From Ustilago trichophora (taxonomy: Eukaryota; Basidiomycota; Ustilaginomycetes; Ustilaginales; Ustilaginaceae): a stretch of DNA of 64,000 bases. Positions 19,201-29,031 of the stretch are shown piece by piece. Where the stretch lies: positions 992,001 through 1,056,000 of the forward strand of contig OOIN01000006.1 of the NCBI GenBank assembly GCA_900323505.1, read 5' to 3'. A program made the translations under genes and the position numbers. The first letter of the stretch is position 1. Every line of letters begins with the position of its first letter. The notes under the pieces were generated by a model. That model was not told the DNA's origin. It was given only the letters and a program-made list of their open reading frames with translations, and did not search any database.

Positions 19201-21531
19201 TGCTTTCTCGAATCGATCCTTGTCGTCGCGCCGCTGTGCCGGGGCTCGCGAAGCTGCTGTGTAGCTAGAGGTGGCGCCATTGCTTGCACTGAGGCTGGAA
19301 GCGGTCTCGCTGACTGCGGTAGGGATATTGACAAACCGGCTGGCACCCGCGTGCCCGCTGAGAGGACCAGAGATGTGCTCACCGATGGAGCTTGCATCGT
19401 CGCCGGCTAGCGATTGACTATCGTAGTGAGATGCAGCCCGCGATGCAGGTCGACTCGAGCCGCTGCCAGTGTTTTCGTCCAAGTCGTGGTGGGCGCGAAT
19501 GCTGCTGACCGATGGCTTGGCATTGTGACGCAAACGAGAGCCGGGGCGCGAGCCAGGTCGTGAACCTGCGCGCGAGGAGCCTGACAAAGCATCTTCTGTC
19601 AGCGCTTCGGATCCTGGCGAGTCGTCCTGATCGTCAAACCGCATGGAAGCAAGCTGATGCGAGAGGGAGCGAGGAACTTCGCTGGATGTATTACCAGCCC
19701 CAGGGGTCGCACTTGTTGGTGAGGCGGGATAATGGCTGTGGGTGAGCGGACGATTGCTGAACGAAGAAGGCGATGTGGCTGAAGGATCAGGCGTAGATTC
19801 AGCAAGCTCTGTGGGCCACTTGGGCATGATGCTTTTGGCGTCCGAGATGGTGATGTCGAGCTGACGGAAGAAGCGATGGGTCCCGCCATGATCGATGGTG
19901 GCGGGCGAGCCGTAGATTTCAGGTTTCACGTAGATGCGGAGCAGCGCTCGCACATACTGGAGATGTTCTTCGCTCTTGAACTCGATAAAGATGGGGTCGG
20001 AACTTCGTGCTCGCTCCTGGTGCAAGGCTGCCTCTTGCTTTGGTGTAGTGATCGAAACCTCGGTCCTGGCTCGGGTCTGTCGAGGTTGAATGGACAGGAC
20101 GTGCGGCCGGCCAAAGAGCGAATCGTCGACGCATCTGACGTCGGAAGCGGTGAGTGCGCCACAGTGGAGCGTATGAGTAAGCGCATTGCCTTCGCCAAAG
20201 ATGGAGAGACTGCCGTTTTCGCGAAATAGGAGGATGGCGCGCTTCCACTGACCGAGGGGACCGACAGAGGAAGAAGGCGAGTTGAGTCGACCTTTGCTAG
20301 GTTTCTCGCGAAGCCAAGATGCTCCCCCGTGGCGAAAGCCGAACGAGGCCCGCTCGAACAAGTGATCGTGAGGTTGATCAGATGGACGGTTTTGCGAAGA
20401 CGAAGAACGCATTGAGAGCTTTTGCTTGACGTTGGCAGCATCGCGAAAGAGGGGCGCCCGAGCCAAGGTAGAAGATGCACTCTTGGAGGTTGACGGCCAC
20501 CAAATGAGGACGTGGATCGAGACTTCGGCGTCGCCTGCAGGAGCTGTACGAGAAGGGCCATAGATGCTTCCGGAACCAGAGCGGAGTCGCGAAAAGCTGG
20601 CATCACGGCGCGAAGCAAACGAAGACGGAGGAAGGGTTGGGTCGATGGCGGCGATGTTGTACCTCATATCGCGCGCCCCCGGTGTGTTGATATGCGCATC
20701 TATAGAGGAGGCGGAGTGATTCAGAGTCAGGGAGGATGATGACGAGGGTATTGGTGCGGCCGAACGAGAGGAAGGCGAAGTTTTGGAAGCCAAAGGATGA
20801 TTGTGATAAGGAGCGTGACTGGACGAGCTCGAGATGGAAGAAGTTGTAGGCAACTGTGCGTGGGTATAGGACGAGGCAGAATCGTCAGAGGTATGTGTGT
20901 GTATTGCCTGATAGGGAAGAGCACGGTTGCTGCGCGCCGTCGCATCCGTTTCCCTTGAACCACCCGCGTGCGATGGAGAAGAGGAAGAGGAAAAGGATGA
21001 AGACGAAGGGAGACGAACGGTAGAGGAAGCAGAGCGCGTGTAGAGGAGCTCGTCGTCGGGGCTTTGTTTGCTTGGCTGTGGAGCAAGGGCAGCAAGGCGA
21101 GACTGCTCCGTTGGAATTGGAGAGGCGAGTGCAGAGGCCGACCGTGGTAAAGTTGAGCGAGTGGGCAGAGCGGAATGAGCAGCGGTAGCCGCGACAGGTG
21201 TGGCTTGCAGTTGAGGGCGATCCAAGCTTGTACGCTTGGGCCGCCTATCGATGCTATCACCGAACTCGTCTCGAGCAGCGTAAGCAGACGAACTGGAAAG
21301 GACGGACTGAAATGCGTACGATGAGGGTGATGATGGCGTTGACGGAAAGTTGCCAAGGATGCGTCTGGATGATGACAAGGACGAAGTAGAAACCCTGGGG
21401 AGGACTGCGTGAGGCGTCGAGGCGGAAGATGTGGCTGACGATGATGCTGAGGTCGACACTGCCGAGTTGGAAGATCTTGCGATTGAATGCTGCGGAACAT
21501 AGTCCGGCCAGAGAGGATGTGGGCCGCTCAT
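16279..21531 (-). CDS. Ras-type GTPase-activating protein (RasGAP) with PH-like and C2-like regions
   Basis: The protein has 1,750 residues from the ATG at 21531. An N-terminal low-complexity Ser-rich third (to about 330) precedes a split PH-like region (about 335-540, with GQWKRAILLFRENGSLSIFG). A C2-like domain lies at about 775-910, and the RasGAP domain at about 930-1230. The latter shows the arginine-finger-type element LLFRANTLLSRSVD and the hallmark FVFLRLFCAALNAPQLYG. A Ser-rich tail ends in a Lys/Trp cluster (KKKKWWKP). RasGAPs speed GTP hydrolysis on Ras-family GTPases. The PH/C2/GAP order recalls Bud2/CLA2- and Gap1-like proteins, so the target GTPase (Ras1/2 or Rsr1) is open. An in-frame ATG at 21702 is less likely (see the leader intron entry). 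Confidence 0.9.
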   Translation of the reverse strand: MSGPHPLWPDYVPQHSIARSSNSAVSTSASSSATSSASTPHAVLPRVSTSSLSSSRRILGNFPSTPSSPSSYAFQSVLSSSSAYAARDEFGDSIDRRPKRTSLDRPQLQATPVAATAAHSALPTRSTLPRSASALASPIPTEQSRLAALAPQPSKQSPDDELLYTRSASSTVRLPSSSSFSSSSSPSHAGGSRETDATARSNRALPYQAIHTHTSDDSASSYTHAQLPTTSSISSSSSHAPYHNHPLASKTSPSSRSAAPIPSSSSSLTLNHSASSIDAHINTPGARDMRYNIAAIDPTLPPSSFASRRDASFSRLRSGSGSIYGPSRTAPAGDAEVSIHVLIWWPSTSKSASSTLARAPLFRDAANVKQKLSMRSSSSQNRPSDQPHDHLFERASFGFRHGGASWLREKPSKGRLNSPSSSVGPLGQWKRAILLFRENGSLSIFGEGNALTHTLHCGALTASDVRCVDDSLFGRPHVLSIQPRQTRARTEVSITTPKQEAALHQERARSSDPIFIEFKSEEHLQYVRALLRIYVKPEIYGSPATIDHGGTHRFFRQLDITISDAKSIMPKWPTELAESTPDPSATSPSSFSNRPLTHSHYPASPTSATPGAGNTSSEVPRSLSHQLASMRFDDQDDSPGSEALTEDALSGSSRAGSRPGSRPGSRLRHNAKPSVSSIRAHHDLDENTGSGSSRPASRAASHYDSQSLAGDDASSIGEHISGPLSGHAGASRFVNIPTAVSETASSLSASNGATSSYTAASRAPAQRRDDKDRFEKARFDRYCRIRLDGELVARTSLLHSSANTFAVDKFQLKDIGDAKSLVIEVLHPTQKTGSSLAGSPSQSAVKYILLGLVEIPIETLRRNEEIEGRFPIWSASTFPSLSQQHPSSPTGADEDDGKVPTSFHRGVVGELSLSIRLHEGAVMPLSMYEEVYQRIHDTDAADMVRELATTMREDLIISHLIRIYAASGTVAERISSLIEFESVNWGEKMEPELLFRANTLLSRSVDHFQRLLALSWLDDCLGPTVRKICHDPNAPSRPDTAMSNGSAGSGGGEDGHFDFSTSIRSPPLLPASAIDAIPDGPMTTNSLRKLSESMWQNIYRQRHSCPPDLRTVLHQIRCKVNERYRDSKSTRPGIQGVGAFVFLRLFCAALNAPQLYGLTPSQPGRSASRKLLLLSKVLLALASKKKAFDKDKDWELVPLNDLLRTYSSAYDDYISVVSTEPPTAAPVQLLGVRMDDDADLQAAVQRKLNTLSPIHRESIPTAPYMLDQPQALGSFVCFIADAAEQREQTYPHYDAPNSASLSEGQHDDTAASSSAREGETSKTQSDAERIRQKTHEFVQICCQIEEVAGMCIEQAGYDPRPLPFERLQRAAMLRYGGAAAASTSSPARGGGGADTSVASFSSSTSSFSTVIQASGEAGDASPRSSPGRTRSRRATVSNANARSRMAGATSERDGRFGGDGVDVDSASPRGARRKSLGLPRSSRRPSQTMTDSHIMPAYTNTANRYTFTPRKDEEDDHGSDDELRQAYRMLRAEEASASMPSGMATAEMARVEEPEADESQPALGLAPMGALMEAEDGSTFMPVYPQRGSASAGSVGPPLSRSARQSVELGRPGPGYDAQLASRKLGSRASFTAASSNNKQPGAATATIERSNELDASRRHSSDRPVPRNYSLPQPLADRKNSTQHDHEMRESSDGFESVWEDAYAQTRATLPPSASMPTVAATTARYGNGTSGNAAGGSGEAKKKKWWKP

Positions 21532-21556
21532 GGTTTGCTGGTGGTGCCTGATGGGC

Positions 21557-21632
21557 CTGCAGTTACACGGGACAGGCGAAGGGATGAAAGAAGATGCGGT
21601 CGAGAGAAGGTGATTGACAGCAGAAGTCTTAC
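21557..21632 (-). other. Probable 5'-leader intron of the RasGAP gene
   Basis: Read on the minus strand, GTAAGA at 21632 and TGTAACTGCAG ending at 21557 form a typical 76-nt intron with a TAAC branch-like site. Its removal puts the upstream ATG (21702) out of frame with the RasGAP, so that ATG would head an upstream ORF and the main start would be at 21531. Confidence 0.5.
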
Positions 21633-21702
21633 ACGATTCACGCGCTAACCGTGGATGCCCTTGCAGCCGATCATGGGGCTTCAGCGCCTGCACGGTTGTC
21701 AA

Positions 21703-23421
21703 GAGATGCAGCGCTCGATAGCACTTGTTGGCAGACCTCAGGATCCTTCGAGGTGATCAGGTCGGAGGAATGAGAGGACTGTGAGGATATGCGGGCAATG
21801 GTCCTCCGAACAATGGAGTTCCAATGAAGAGCAACGTACGTGAAGCAGCGTGCAGTAGTGCGAGGTCCGAGCTTCCTATTTGCGGAGAGAGCACTTTTTT
21901 TGTTGATCGGGATGGGATGGGAGGATAGCTTTTGACGGTGCAGGAGACTCGACTGAGCTGGCGCAGGGATAGGCGGTCAAAGCGCAGGATGCAGCTGCTG
22001 CAGTTGTGGTTGGGTTTGTGGCATCCGTTGTTTGTAGGAGTGCGTACTGGGGAAACAAAGGGTCACGTTCAAGCCACAGAGCTTGGGGATGCAGATGAAG
22101 TCATTGTTTTGCTCTAGCGCGAGAGCGTGTTCATGTTCCGATTGTGGTCTTGGGAGGCAGCGGCAAGCCGAAGGAGATGATGTCGAATTGGGCGTCGTTG
22201 GCCAGCTATGGGCGAAGAACTGCCAAGGCTCTGCTGCGGAAGTGGATGGTGTAATCGTGTATGCTGAAGAGCCAAGTGGGGATGGGAGGTGGCGCTCCCA
22301 GATGAGATGTACCTGCCAAGGAGTGTGGAGTTGAAAAATGAAGAGCGGCGAAGAAACGTCGCAACGAGTCGAGACCTCTTTTTTTGATATCGAAAAGGCA
22401 AGCTGAGTGGAAGTGATGGCTAGACCGTATGTGACTGTACGTGCGATAATGTCTGGATGTACTGTAGGTGTCGTGCAATGTTGTGTGTGACTTTAGGAAG
22501 AGAGGAAGGAGGACGAGTGACCAAGATGGGGTCCAAATTTGGCTGTCACACAGCGGCAGCACCGGTCAAACGCCAAATTGTTCGGCGTGCCGAAAAAGCC
22601 ATGCCCAGCTGCTCTCAGATCTGTGTTGTCGCATCTATGCATAAAATGCACAAAACAAAAAACAAAATCGGAGATACAGTACTGTAATGTGTTGAGCTAC
22701 TGTAGTCACAACCAACTTTATCCCTTTTTTTCTCCCATCGTCCCATCTATGCCAATGTTGTGTGGGGCAGCAGCAGAAGCAACAAGGCAATTGCTGATCA
22801 GCGCCACTTTCTTTTTCTGCTTTTCTTATTTTTCAACAACAGACGTGGTTGGCATGTACTCCGATCCTACGACCTCGGCCCACTATACAGTTGCAACCAC
22901 GTGCTTCCCGATCCATTCAAAAAGCAGCCACCAATCACGTCGATCTGCAGCAGACCAGCTTCTCACTTGTTAAGCACCAACTTTGGCACACTATCTATCA
23001 CATTCAAATACCATATCTAGAGAAGCAAGATTGGATTTTTTCGCTTGGGTGCGTGTGCATGTGCGTAAAGGGGGGAATGAAGGGCGGAAGAACAATTACA
23101 CAACGTCCCGACAGCAGGACGTTTTGAGGAGAGAGAGAGAGGGCGCTGCAGTCTTGTCAACAACGAAACTGCAGCAGCCATGCCACAAAGCTAGCGAAGT
23201 CTTACAAGGCATGACAAACCACAGAGAAGCTCGATCAAATGCGAGACACTCTGGGAAGTTTTTGGGGGGTGGTGTGAAGAATAACAATGCTACATGTCAA
23301 ACAGTGACCATGACGGCAAAGCTGCGATAAATGTATGATCCAGTCGAAAAAAGGTGCTACGACTTGGCTCCGTATATGGGTGGGAAAGGGAAGATGCAAG
23401 GCTCACGTCGAGATAACACGC
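21703..23421. promoter_or_regulatory. RasGAP upstream region and eS7 3' flank
   Basis: About 1.7 kb contains the RasGAP promoter and leader and, at the far end, the 3' UTR of eS7. Short frames occur but none is recognisable. A GA run lies at about 23132-23143. Confidence 0.4.
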
Positions 23422-24397
23422 TTAGTTGTCCGAGGAGAACATGAAGCTGACGTCACGGCCGGTGAGCTTCTTGTAGACCGACGAGAACGAGTCGAGCTTG
23501 TACTCGAGCGAGGTGGCGTCCTTCGAGTCAAGGAAGCACTTGATCAGGCGGCTGCCGTCAGTGGCAACACGGGTGCGCTTGCCGGTGATCTCGGAGGGGT
23601 AGACAAGGTCCTCGAGGATCGACTCGTGCACAGCGGTGAGGGTGCGCGAGTGAGGACGGGGCTGCTGGTTACGGTTCTTACGGCTGGGCTTGCCGAGGAT
23701 GCGGCGCTGGCCGACAAAGACAACGTGACGGTCCGAGAACTTCTTCTCGAGCTCACGGGTGAGACTGTGCGATGCAATTAAATGAAAAGGGAGAGTCAGT
23801 ATCGCTGTGTCGAGGCGAGATGGGGCAACCAAACTCGCAGCAGAGAAGGCCTGAACAGCAGAATCTCCCATTGTCGCTCCCAAGTTGAAAGCAGCACAGC
23901 TTCGACCCTTGATGCCTTCGGATTCGCCGACGAATGGACTTGTTAACGTCGCTGCTGCTCTGCTCTGAGCTGCTGTGCCTTTATCCGTATCCATATCTCC
24001 TCTCCGATTTGCCCACGTCTGCAGTGAAACCCCTTCCATTTCCGACGCTGCTTGATCCAATGATCTTTGGCACATGCTGTTGTGATTCTGCTTCTATCCT
24101 GATGGCCTTCGTCTGCTGCTGTCTAGTTGTAACATAGAGTTTGGATGCTTACCGCTGCTGGATCTTGTGGAAAGCCTTGAGCTGGGGCATGGGGACGAAG
24201 ATGACGATAGCCTTCTTGCCGCCCTTAACCTCGACCTCCTTGGCGCACGAGATCTGAAGGGGTCGGAGCTCGGCCTTGAGCTCAGAGACGTTGGACTCGA
24301 GGTCAATGAGAGCCTGAGCGACAACGGTCTCGACCTCGGAGGCGGGGCCGGTGGGGGCGTTAGCCGTGCGGAAGATCTTCTGCTGGACGGAAGCCAT
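23422..24397 (-). CDS. RPS7: 40S ribosomal protein S7 (eS7)
   Basis: Exons on the minus strand are 24397-24153 and 23764-23422 (195 residues). Exon 1 begins [18 protein letters not shown] and ends in phase 2 at a GTAAGC donor (24152). Exon 2 resumes after a CAG acceptor to give [12 protein letters not shown]. The protein contains [35 protein letters not shown] and a C-terminal DVSFMF strand, all typical of eS7. Length matches the family. eS7 sits in the small-subunit body and is needed for 18S rRNA maturation. The 388-nt intron is long for this window. The gene is head-to-head with eS1 across 1.6 kb. Confidence 0.97.
23765..24152 (-). other. eS7 intron (388 nt)
   Basis: The intron has a GTAAGC donor and a CAG acceptor. 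The exon-2 frame stays open part-way into it, but the eS7 homology stops sharply at the acceptor. I looked for C/D-box snoRNA boxes in the transcribed strand and saw none convincing. Confidence 0.85.
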
Positions 24398-26003
24398 GAT
24401 GACTATATGAGGACGGAGTCTGTGAGAAAACGCGAACGAGAGGTCAAAGTCAGCCGGGCTGGCCTGTTGGGGTTGAAGCACATTGGCAACACATCGTCAT
24501 CGCATCTGTAGGTTCACAGCTGTTTTGGTAGGGTTGTAGACGTCCAGATCGCAGCGGACCATGCCTGATATTTGTTGATGGACTTTGAACAGCCAGGTTG
24601 TCAACAGCAGTAAACTCTCGGGTGATGCTGCAACGTCCTGCATTTGCCAAAGGTGGCTGTCCTTTCTCTTTCGATCGTACTGCTGTGTCGGTCTATCCGA
24701 ATGCAAACGTCGAGACCCCATGCGATCCAGTAAAGTCTAAGTGACTTCCTTCTAATGTCTGCGGATCGACCGACATCGACCGCCTACGCGGAAGTGCCAC
24801 ACCATGTCTATGTTCGTGGAGCCTCGGAAACTGCCCTGTTGCGACCTTGTGGCAGCATGCGTCCCATCTCTGATCTTAATCCAACATCTGCTACCCAATC
24901 GAGAATCCCTTTGGACAACTTTTTGGTCGAACGTTTCTATGGATGACGCCCCGGCAATGCGCCTGCTTTGGATCGGGTATAATGACAGCGTGATGCTGCT
25001 ATTTGGGACGATGCTGGACCCATATGCCATGGCTTGAACAAACGTATCTGCTTGGTAGTGACTGGCGTGCGAATGATGAAACGAGGTGCCGAGATGCGAC
25101 TAAGAGGTCGATTTTGTTGATACTGACGGTGGCGGTGTTGGTGATGCGGGATGATGCGTGCTTTTGCGATGACGATGGTGACGATATTGGCGAGGCGTAA
25201 CTTACCTTGAGGATGAAACACCGGGTGATGACTGGTGGAGAAAGGTATCGTGGCAGTAGAAGGTCCAACGTCGAAGTCAGTAGCCCTCGCTCTCGCTCAA
25301 CGATGTCGAGCTCCTCGCTTTCGCAGGTGCTTACACACACACTCTCCCCGACCAAGAATTTGGCTTGCTCATCAGTCTCTCGCTCACTCTTCCAGCCATT
25401 TCCAAGTTGCCAGCCAGCCAGCTTGCTTGACTGTCTTGAGTCTTTTGCGACGCTGATTGGGATTCACCAAGTCTCCATCCTCTCTCTCCCTCTCCTTCTC
25501 TCTCTCTCTCTCTCTCTCTCTCCAGCCATCTCTTCAGGCTCTGAGAAAGCCTGCGTCGAAGCAGCCGCAAGGCAGGCGAACCGCTCGAAGTCTTCCTCGA
25601 ATTCCAAACCGAAATTTGTATTTGCCTACTTTGCTTGTGTTCCGCCAGATTGAATTGAATTCTCGAATTTGTATTCGAGAGCTTGCTCACGTGCTTGCTC
25701 AAGTTCGGCCGAGGTTAAAAATATCACGCGTCGCTCTCGATGCAAAATCGAGAGTGCCACAATGCCTCCGGCGTAGCCAGTCTCAATGACTAGAGAGAGA
25801 TGAAAGCAGACAAGGCAGCAGACAGCAGAAGCAGAGTCTCGAGTGAAGCCTTCGCTCAACAGCTCAACCCGCGATCCCAGCTAGCCAGCCAGGCAAGCCA
25901 ACGAACAAACGAACGAACGCAGACCAAGTCGACTTGGAGATTCGAGCTAGACATCGTCCGTTCCCTCACCGATCCATCCTTCCTCAAGACATATCGATTC
26001 ATC
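24398..26003. promoter_or_regulatory. Divergent region between the eS7 and eS1 ribosomal protein genes
   Basis: This 1.6-kb head-to-head region has a long pyrimidine tract at 25480-25522 on the eS1 side, as often found upstream of fungal ribosomal protein genes. GCCAGCCAGC-type short repeats occur around 25410-25425 and 25880-25895. No additional gene was recognised. Confidence 0.45.
25480..25522 (+). repeat. (CT)n pyrimidine tract upstream of eS1
   Basis: About 43 nt are made only of C and T, ending in an uninterrupted TC run, some 480 nt upstream of the eS1 start codon. It may act as a promoter or initiator element (inference). Confidence 0.75.
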
Positions 26004-27674
26004 ATGGGTAAGTGATCACCGCAAGCAGCAATCGCCAATCCTATCGCATCCTACACATGACAATGCCAATACAACAACATCGCAGCATCACCGCCGACTC
26101 TGGTCACTCGAATCAGTAGCATTTCAGCACTATTGGCACTTCATACACAACGGTGATTCGAGTGATGGCAACGACACTTGCCACAGCAGCCACAATCGTA
26201 CAGCTCTTCACGACAACAGCCGCATCACATCTGTCGCACTACACCTTAGAGGCCATCGATGGGCAGAACTTTCATTTTGCGACGATGTTCGCAGAGCTCG
26301 ACCTCAAAATACGAACATGACATAGCTGAGGTCTTCGGAGAAGCAAAGCTGGACTTCACACGAGACAGGACGAACAGGAAGGCATCACGGAGTGTCCACA
26401 CAGAGTCTGCACAGCACTATCGCTTGGAAGCCGCCGATGTTCAGATTCATCTTCGAATCAAGCTCGACGCAACTCTTCGATCACGTAGAACAGCATTGCG
26501 AATCACCTTCGCTTCCTCCGACAGTCTATTCCACGCTCGCCAGTCTATGCTCTCCTACAAGGCGAACGCAGATCGACACTTGGTCACATTTCCAATCAAC
26601 TGCTGTCAACGTACGCCCGACAGTCCAGCCGCTTCCGCAGAAAACTTCTTCATCTGTGGTCGGATGGCCACCTTGACCCTCTCCTAACCTTGCTGGCATC
26701 GCCTTTCCAACTACGCTTTCAGCACTTCTTAGCTGACCATTGTCAATCATCACGGATGCGATATGGATTGGATTTGCTATTCTCAACATCCAAGATATGC
26801 AACATGATCTACCGACTGTTGCTGGCATTGGTTGGCCCTCAATCCCGACGATCGTAGTGACTGACTTTTTTCCTTCCTTTCACCTCATCAAACAGCTGTC
26901 GGAAAGAACAAGAAGCTCTCCAAGGGCAAGGGTCAGAAGAAGAGGGCTGTCGACCCCTTCACCCGCAAGGACTGGTACGACATCAAGGCACCCACCTTCT
27001 TCGAGAACCGCAACGTCGGCAAGACTTTTGTCAACCGATCCCAGGGTCTCAAGAACGCCGATGACTCGCTCAAGGGCCGCATCGTCGAGGCTTCCCTCGC
27101 CGACCTTAACAAGGACGACGAGCAGGCCTACCGCAAGTTCAAGTTGAAGGTTGACGGTATCCAGGGCCGCACCTGCCTCACCAACTTCTACGGCATGGAC
27201 TTCACTTCGGACAAGCTCCGCTCGCTCGTCCGCAAGTGGCAGTCGCTCATTGAGGCTCACCAGGACGTCAAGACCACCGACGGCTACCTTCTCCGAGTCT
27301 TTGTCATTGCTTTCACCAAGAAGCGTGCCAACCAGGTCAAGAAGAACACCTACGCCAAGGCATCCCACATCCGCGCCATCCGCCAGAAGATGTTCGAGAT
27401 TGTCCAGCGTGAGGCCAACTCGTGCGACCTGCGCGAGTTTGTTGCCAAGCTCATCCCCGAGGTTATCGGCCGCGAGGTTGAGAAGGCCACCCAGGGCATC
27501 TTCCCCCTCAAGGACGTCTACGTCCGCAAGGTGAAGGTTCTCAAGGCACCCAAGGACGACCTTAACAAGCTCCTCGAGGTTCACGGTGGTGCTGCCATCG
27601 CTGGTGCCGAGGACGCTGGTGTCAAGGCCAAGAACACCGAGTTCAAGGAGCCCGCTCCCCTCACCTCGGTTTAA
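26004..27674 (+). CDS. RPS1: 40S ribosomal protein S1 (eS1, S3Ae)
   Basis: Coding exons are 26004-26007 (ATGG only) and 26896-27674, giving 260 residues. The GTAAGT donor sits at 26008 and a CAG acceptor ends at 26895; G plus CT restores Ala, giving [20 protein letters not shown]. Typical eS1 segments follow: [60 protein letters not shown] and [12 protein letters not shown]. Length equals the fungal family norm. eS1 lies near the mRNA exit on the small subunit. The 888-nt intron straight after the start codon is by far the longest ordinary intron here. Confidence 0.97.
26008..26895 (+). other. eS1 start-codon-proximal intron (888 nt)
   Basis: The donor is GTAAGT, and the acceptor is preceded by CTGACTTTTTT and a pyrimidine stretch. 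It contains a chance open frame (26259-26687) of unrecognisable composition. No clear snoRNA boxes were found by eye. Confidence 0.85.
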
Positions 27675-28387
27675 GTTGACGCAATCCTAATCTCTTCATC
27701 ATCCCACCATCCTTCATTCACACCGCTAGCATTGTAGCTTGGACTCACAAGCTCACCACCTATATTCTTTTTTGGCTTTTCTATAGTCGAAAACAAAAGG
27801 GGTTGTTCAGCAACCCGTTCCTTCTCTGTACAATGATGCCCCCCGCACACCATCTCCTGTTTTCGAAAATGCAATGATCTCAGGGATTGACTCCAAACAT
27901 TGATGCTTGTGGCTCTAGTCGCATTGTGACGATTTGGTGTTCGAGAGAGAGAGAGAAAAAGAGAGACAGTTGAATTGTGAGCTGAGATGTCGGAAGGGTA
28001 GCTAATACTAAGCACCTGACGAGGTTGTACAGTAATGAACGGGCGTAGAGATGGAATCCTTGTCCGAGGCATGTGCTACGGAACCCGGCCTGGAACAGCC
28101 TCCGAGAGGTTTATCTCTTCCATGGTTTTCATCTGAAGCGATATGACACGAGGGTGTGTTCGCAGGACCGTGGGTGGGGGCATCTCGAGTATGCTTGAGG
28201 CGTTTCGGGTTCGTGGAAGGCGGTTTACGTATGAGAAAAGTCACGATTTCTTTTGCTTAGCATACGCGCGAGAAACCGACATCTTCCGCTCTTCGTCTTC
28301 GCTTGCCTCCACACTTCTTTATTTTTTTAACCGTGTGTTGCTGCATCAACTGCCATACCCATTCTTCCAATCGACCATCTCTCGTAT

Positions 28388-28419
<32 letters not shown>

Positions 28420-28465
28420 CTCCCAACAACCTCCATCTTTATCAAGCAGAAGGGTCATAGTAACG
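27675..28465. promoter_or_regulatory. eS1 3' flank and CMC1 promoter
   Basis: This 791-nt stretch contains a GA run at about 27943-27956 and a (CT)n tract at 28391-28417 just before the CMC1 start. No gene was seen. Confidence 0.45.
28391..28417 (+). repeat. (CT)n tract in the CMC1 leader/promoter
   Basis: A pure CT run of about 27 nt lies some 50 nt upstream of the CMC1 ATG, a position suiting a transcript leader or initiator-region pyrimidine stretch. Confidence 0.8.
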
Positions 28466-28840
28466 ATGTCAGCTCCGCAACAACAGCAGCGTATCCTCTC
28501 CAACAGGGAAGCAGACACCCTGATGAAGCAGCAGAAAGCAAAAGCGCTCAAAGAGTGCAAAGAGCAAATGGAGGCCTTTGTGGAATGTTCGAAAACTCGC
28601 ACCATTTCGATGCTCTGGAGTTGTCGAGATCAAAAAAAGGCTTTGGGCGAGTGTTTGCGCGTATAGTAGGTAGTCATTTCTCCGCTAATCATACGAATGA
28701 GAATTGTGAGACGCTGACCAGTGTAACTTTTCTGTTTCGATTGTTGTTGCGGCAGTACGAGCGAGGAGACGATGGAGAGGGAGAAGCAGATCTTCTTGGC
28801 ACAAGCGAGAAGTGGTGTAGACGACTCGAAAGCAGTATAA
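28466..28840 (+). CDS. CMC1: Cmc1-type twin CX9C mitochondrial protein (cytochrome c oxidase assembly)
   Basis: Exons are 28466-28665 and 28756-28840 (94 residues). The donor GTAGGT splits a Tyr codon (TA+T) and restores the family sequence ECLRVYTSEETMEREK; without splicing the frame stops at once. Two CX9C pairs are visible, CKEQMEAFVEC and CRDQKKALGEC. They are separated by SKTRTISMLWS, as in Cmc1, whose hallmark is a similar R-T-I-S segment. These proteins are oxidised by Mia40 in the intermembrane space and help cytochrome c oxidase assembly (Cox1 stage). Length is close to the family norm. The gene is convergent with the inositol phosphate kinase gene. Confidence 0.9.
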
Positions 28841-29031
28841 AGTTTTTAAAAGTTTATAGAATGAACAGCATCACCTTTCTACATATCCCGGCATACTTGG
28901 CACACACTTGTTACGACCGTTTCCAAACACCTGCTCGCGAATGGACTTGCACACATACGCACGCACACACATACATATCAACCACACATCAGCATCGAAC
29001 AAAAACAAAGACATGCATTTACATCGGTGGA

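Noticed and set aside
23422..24075. Frame extending eS7 exon 2 upstream as an alternative N-terminus
   Set aside because: Homology begins exactly at the splice acceptor and exon 1 supplies the canonical start, so the extension is intron sequence.
26259..26687. 142-codon frame inside the eS1 intron
   Set aside because: Composition and lack of motifs suggest chance; the surrounding intron has firm boundaries.
26008..26895. Intronic C/D-box snoRNA
   Set aside because: TGATG-like and CTGA strings exist but lack a matching pair with terminal stem at a usual spacing.
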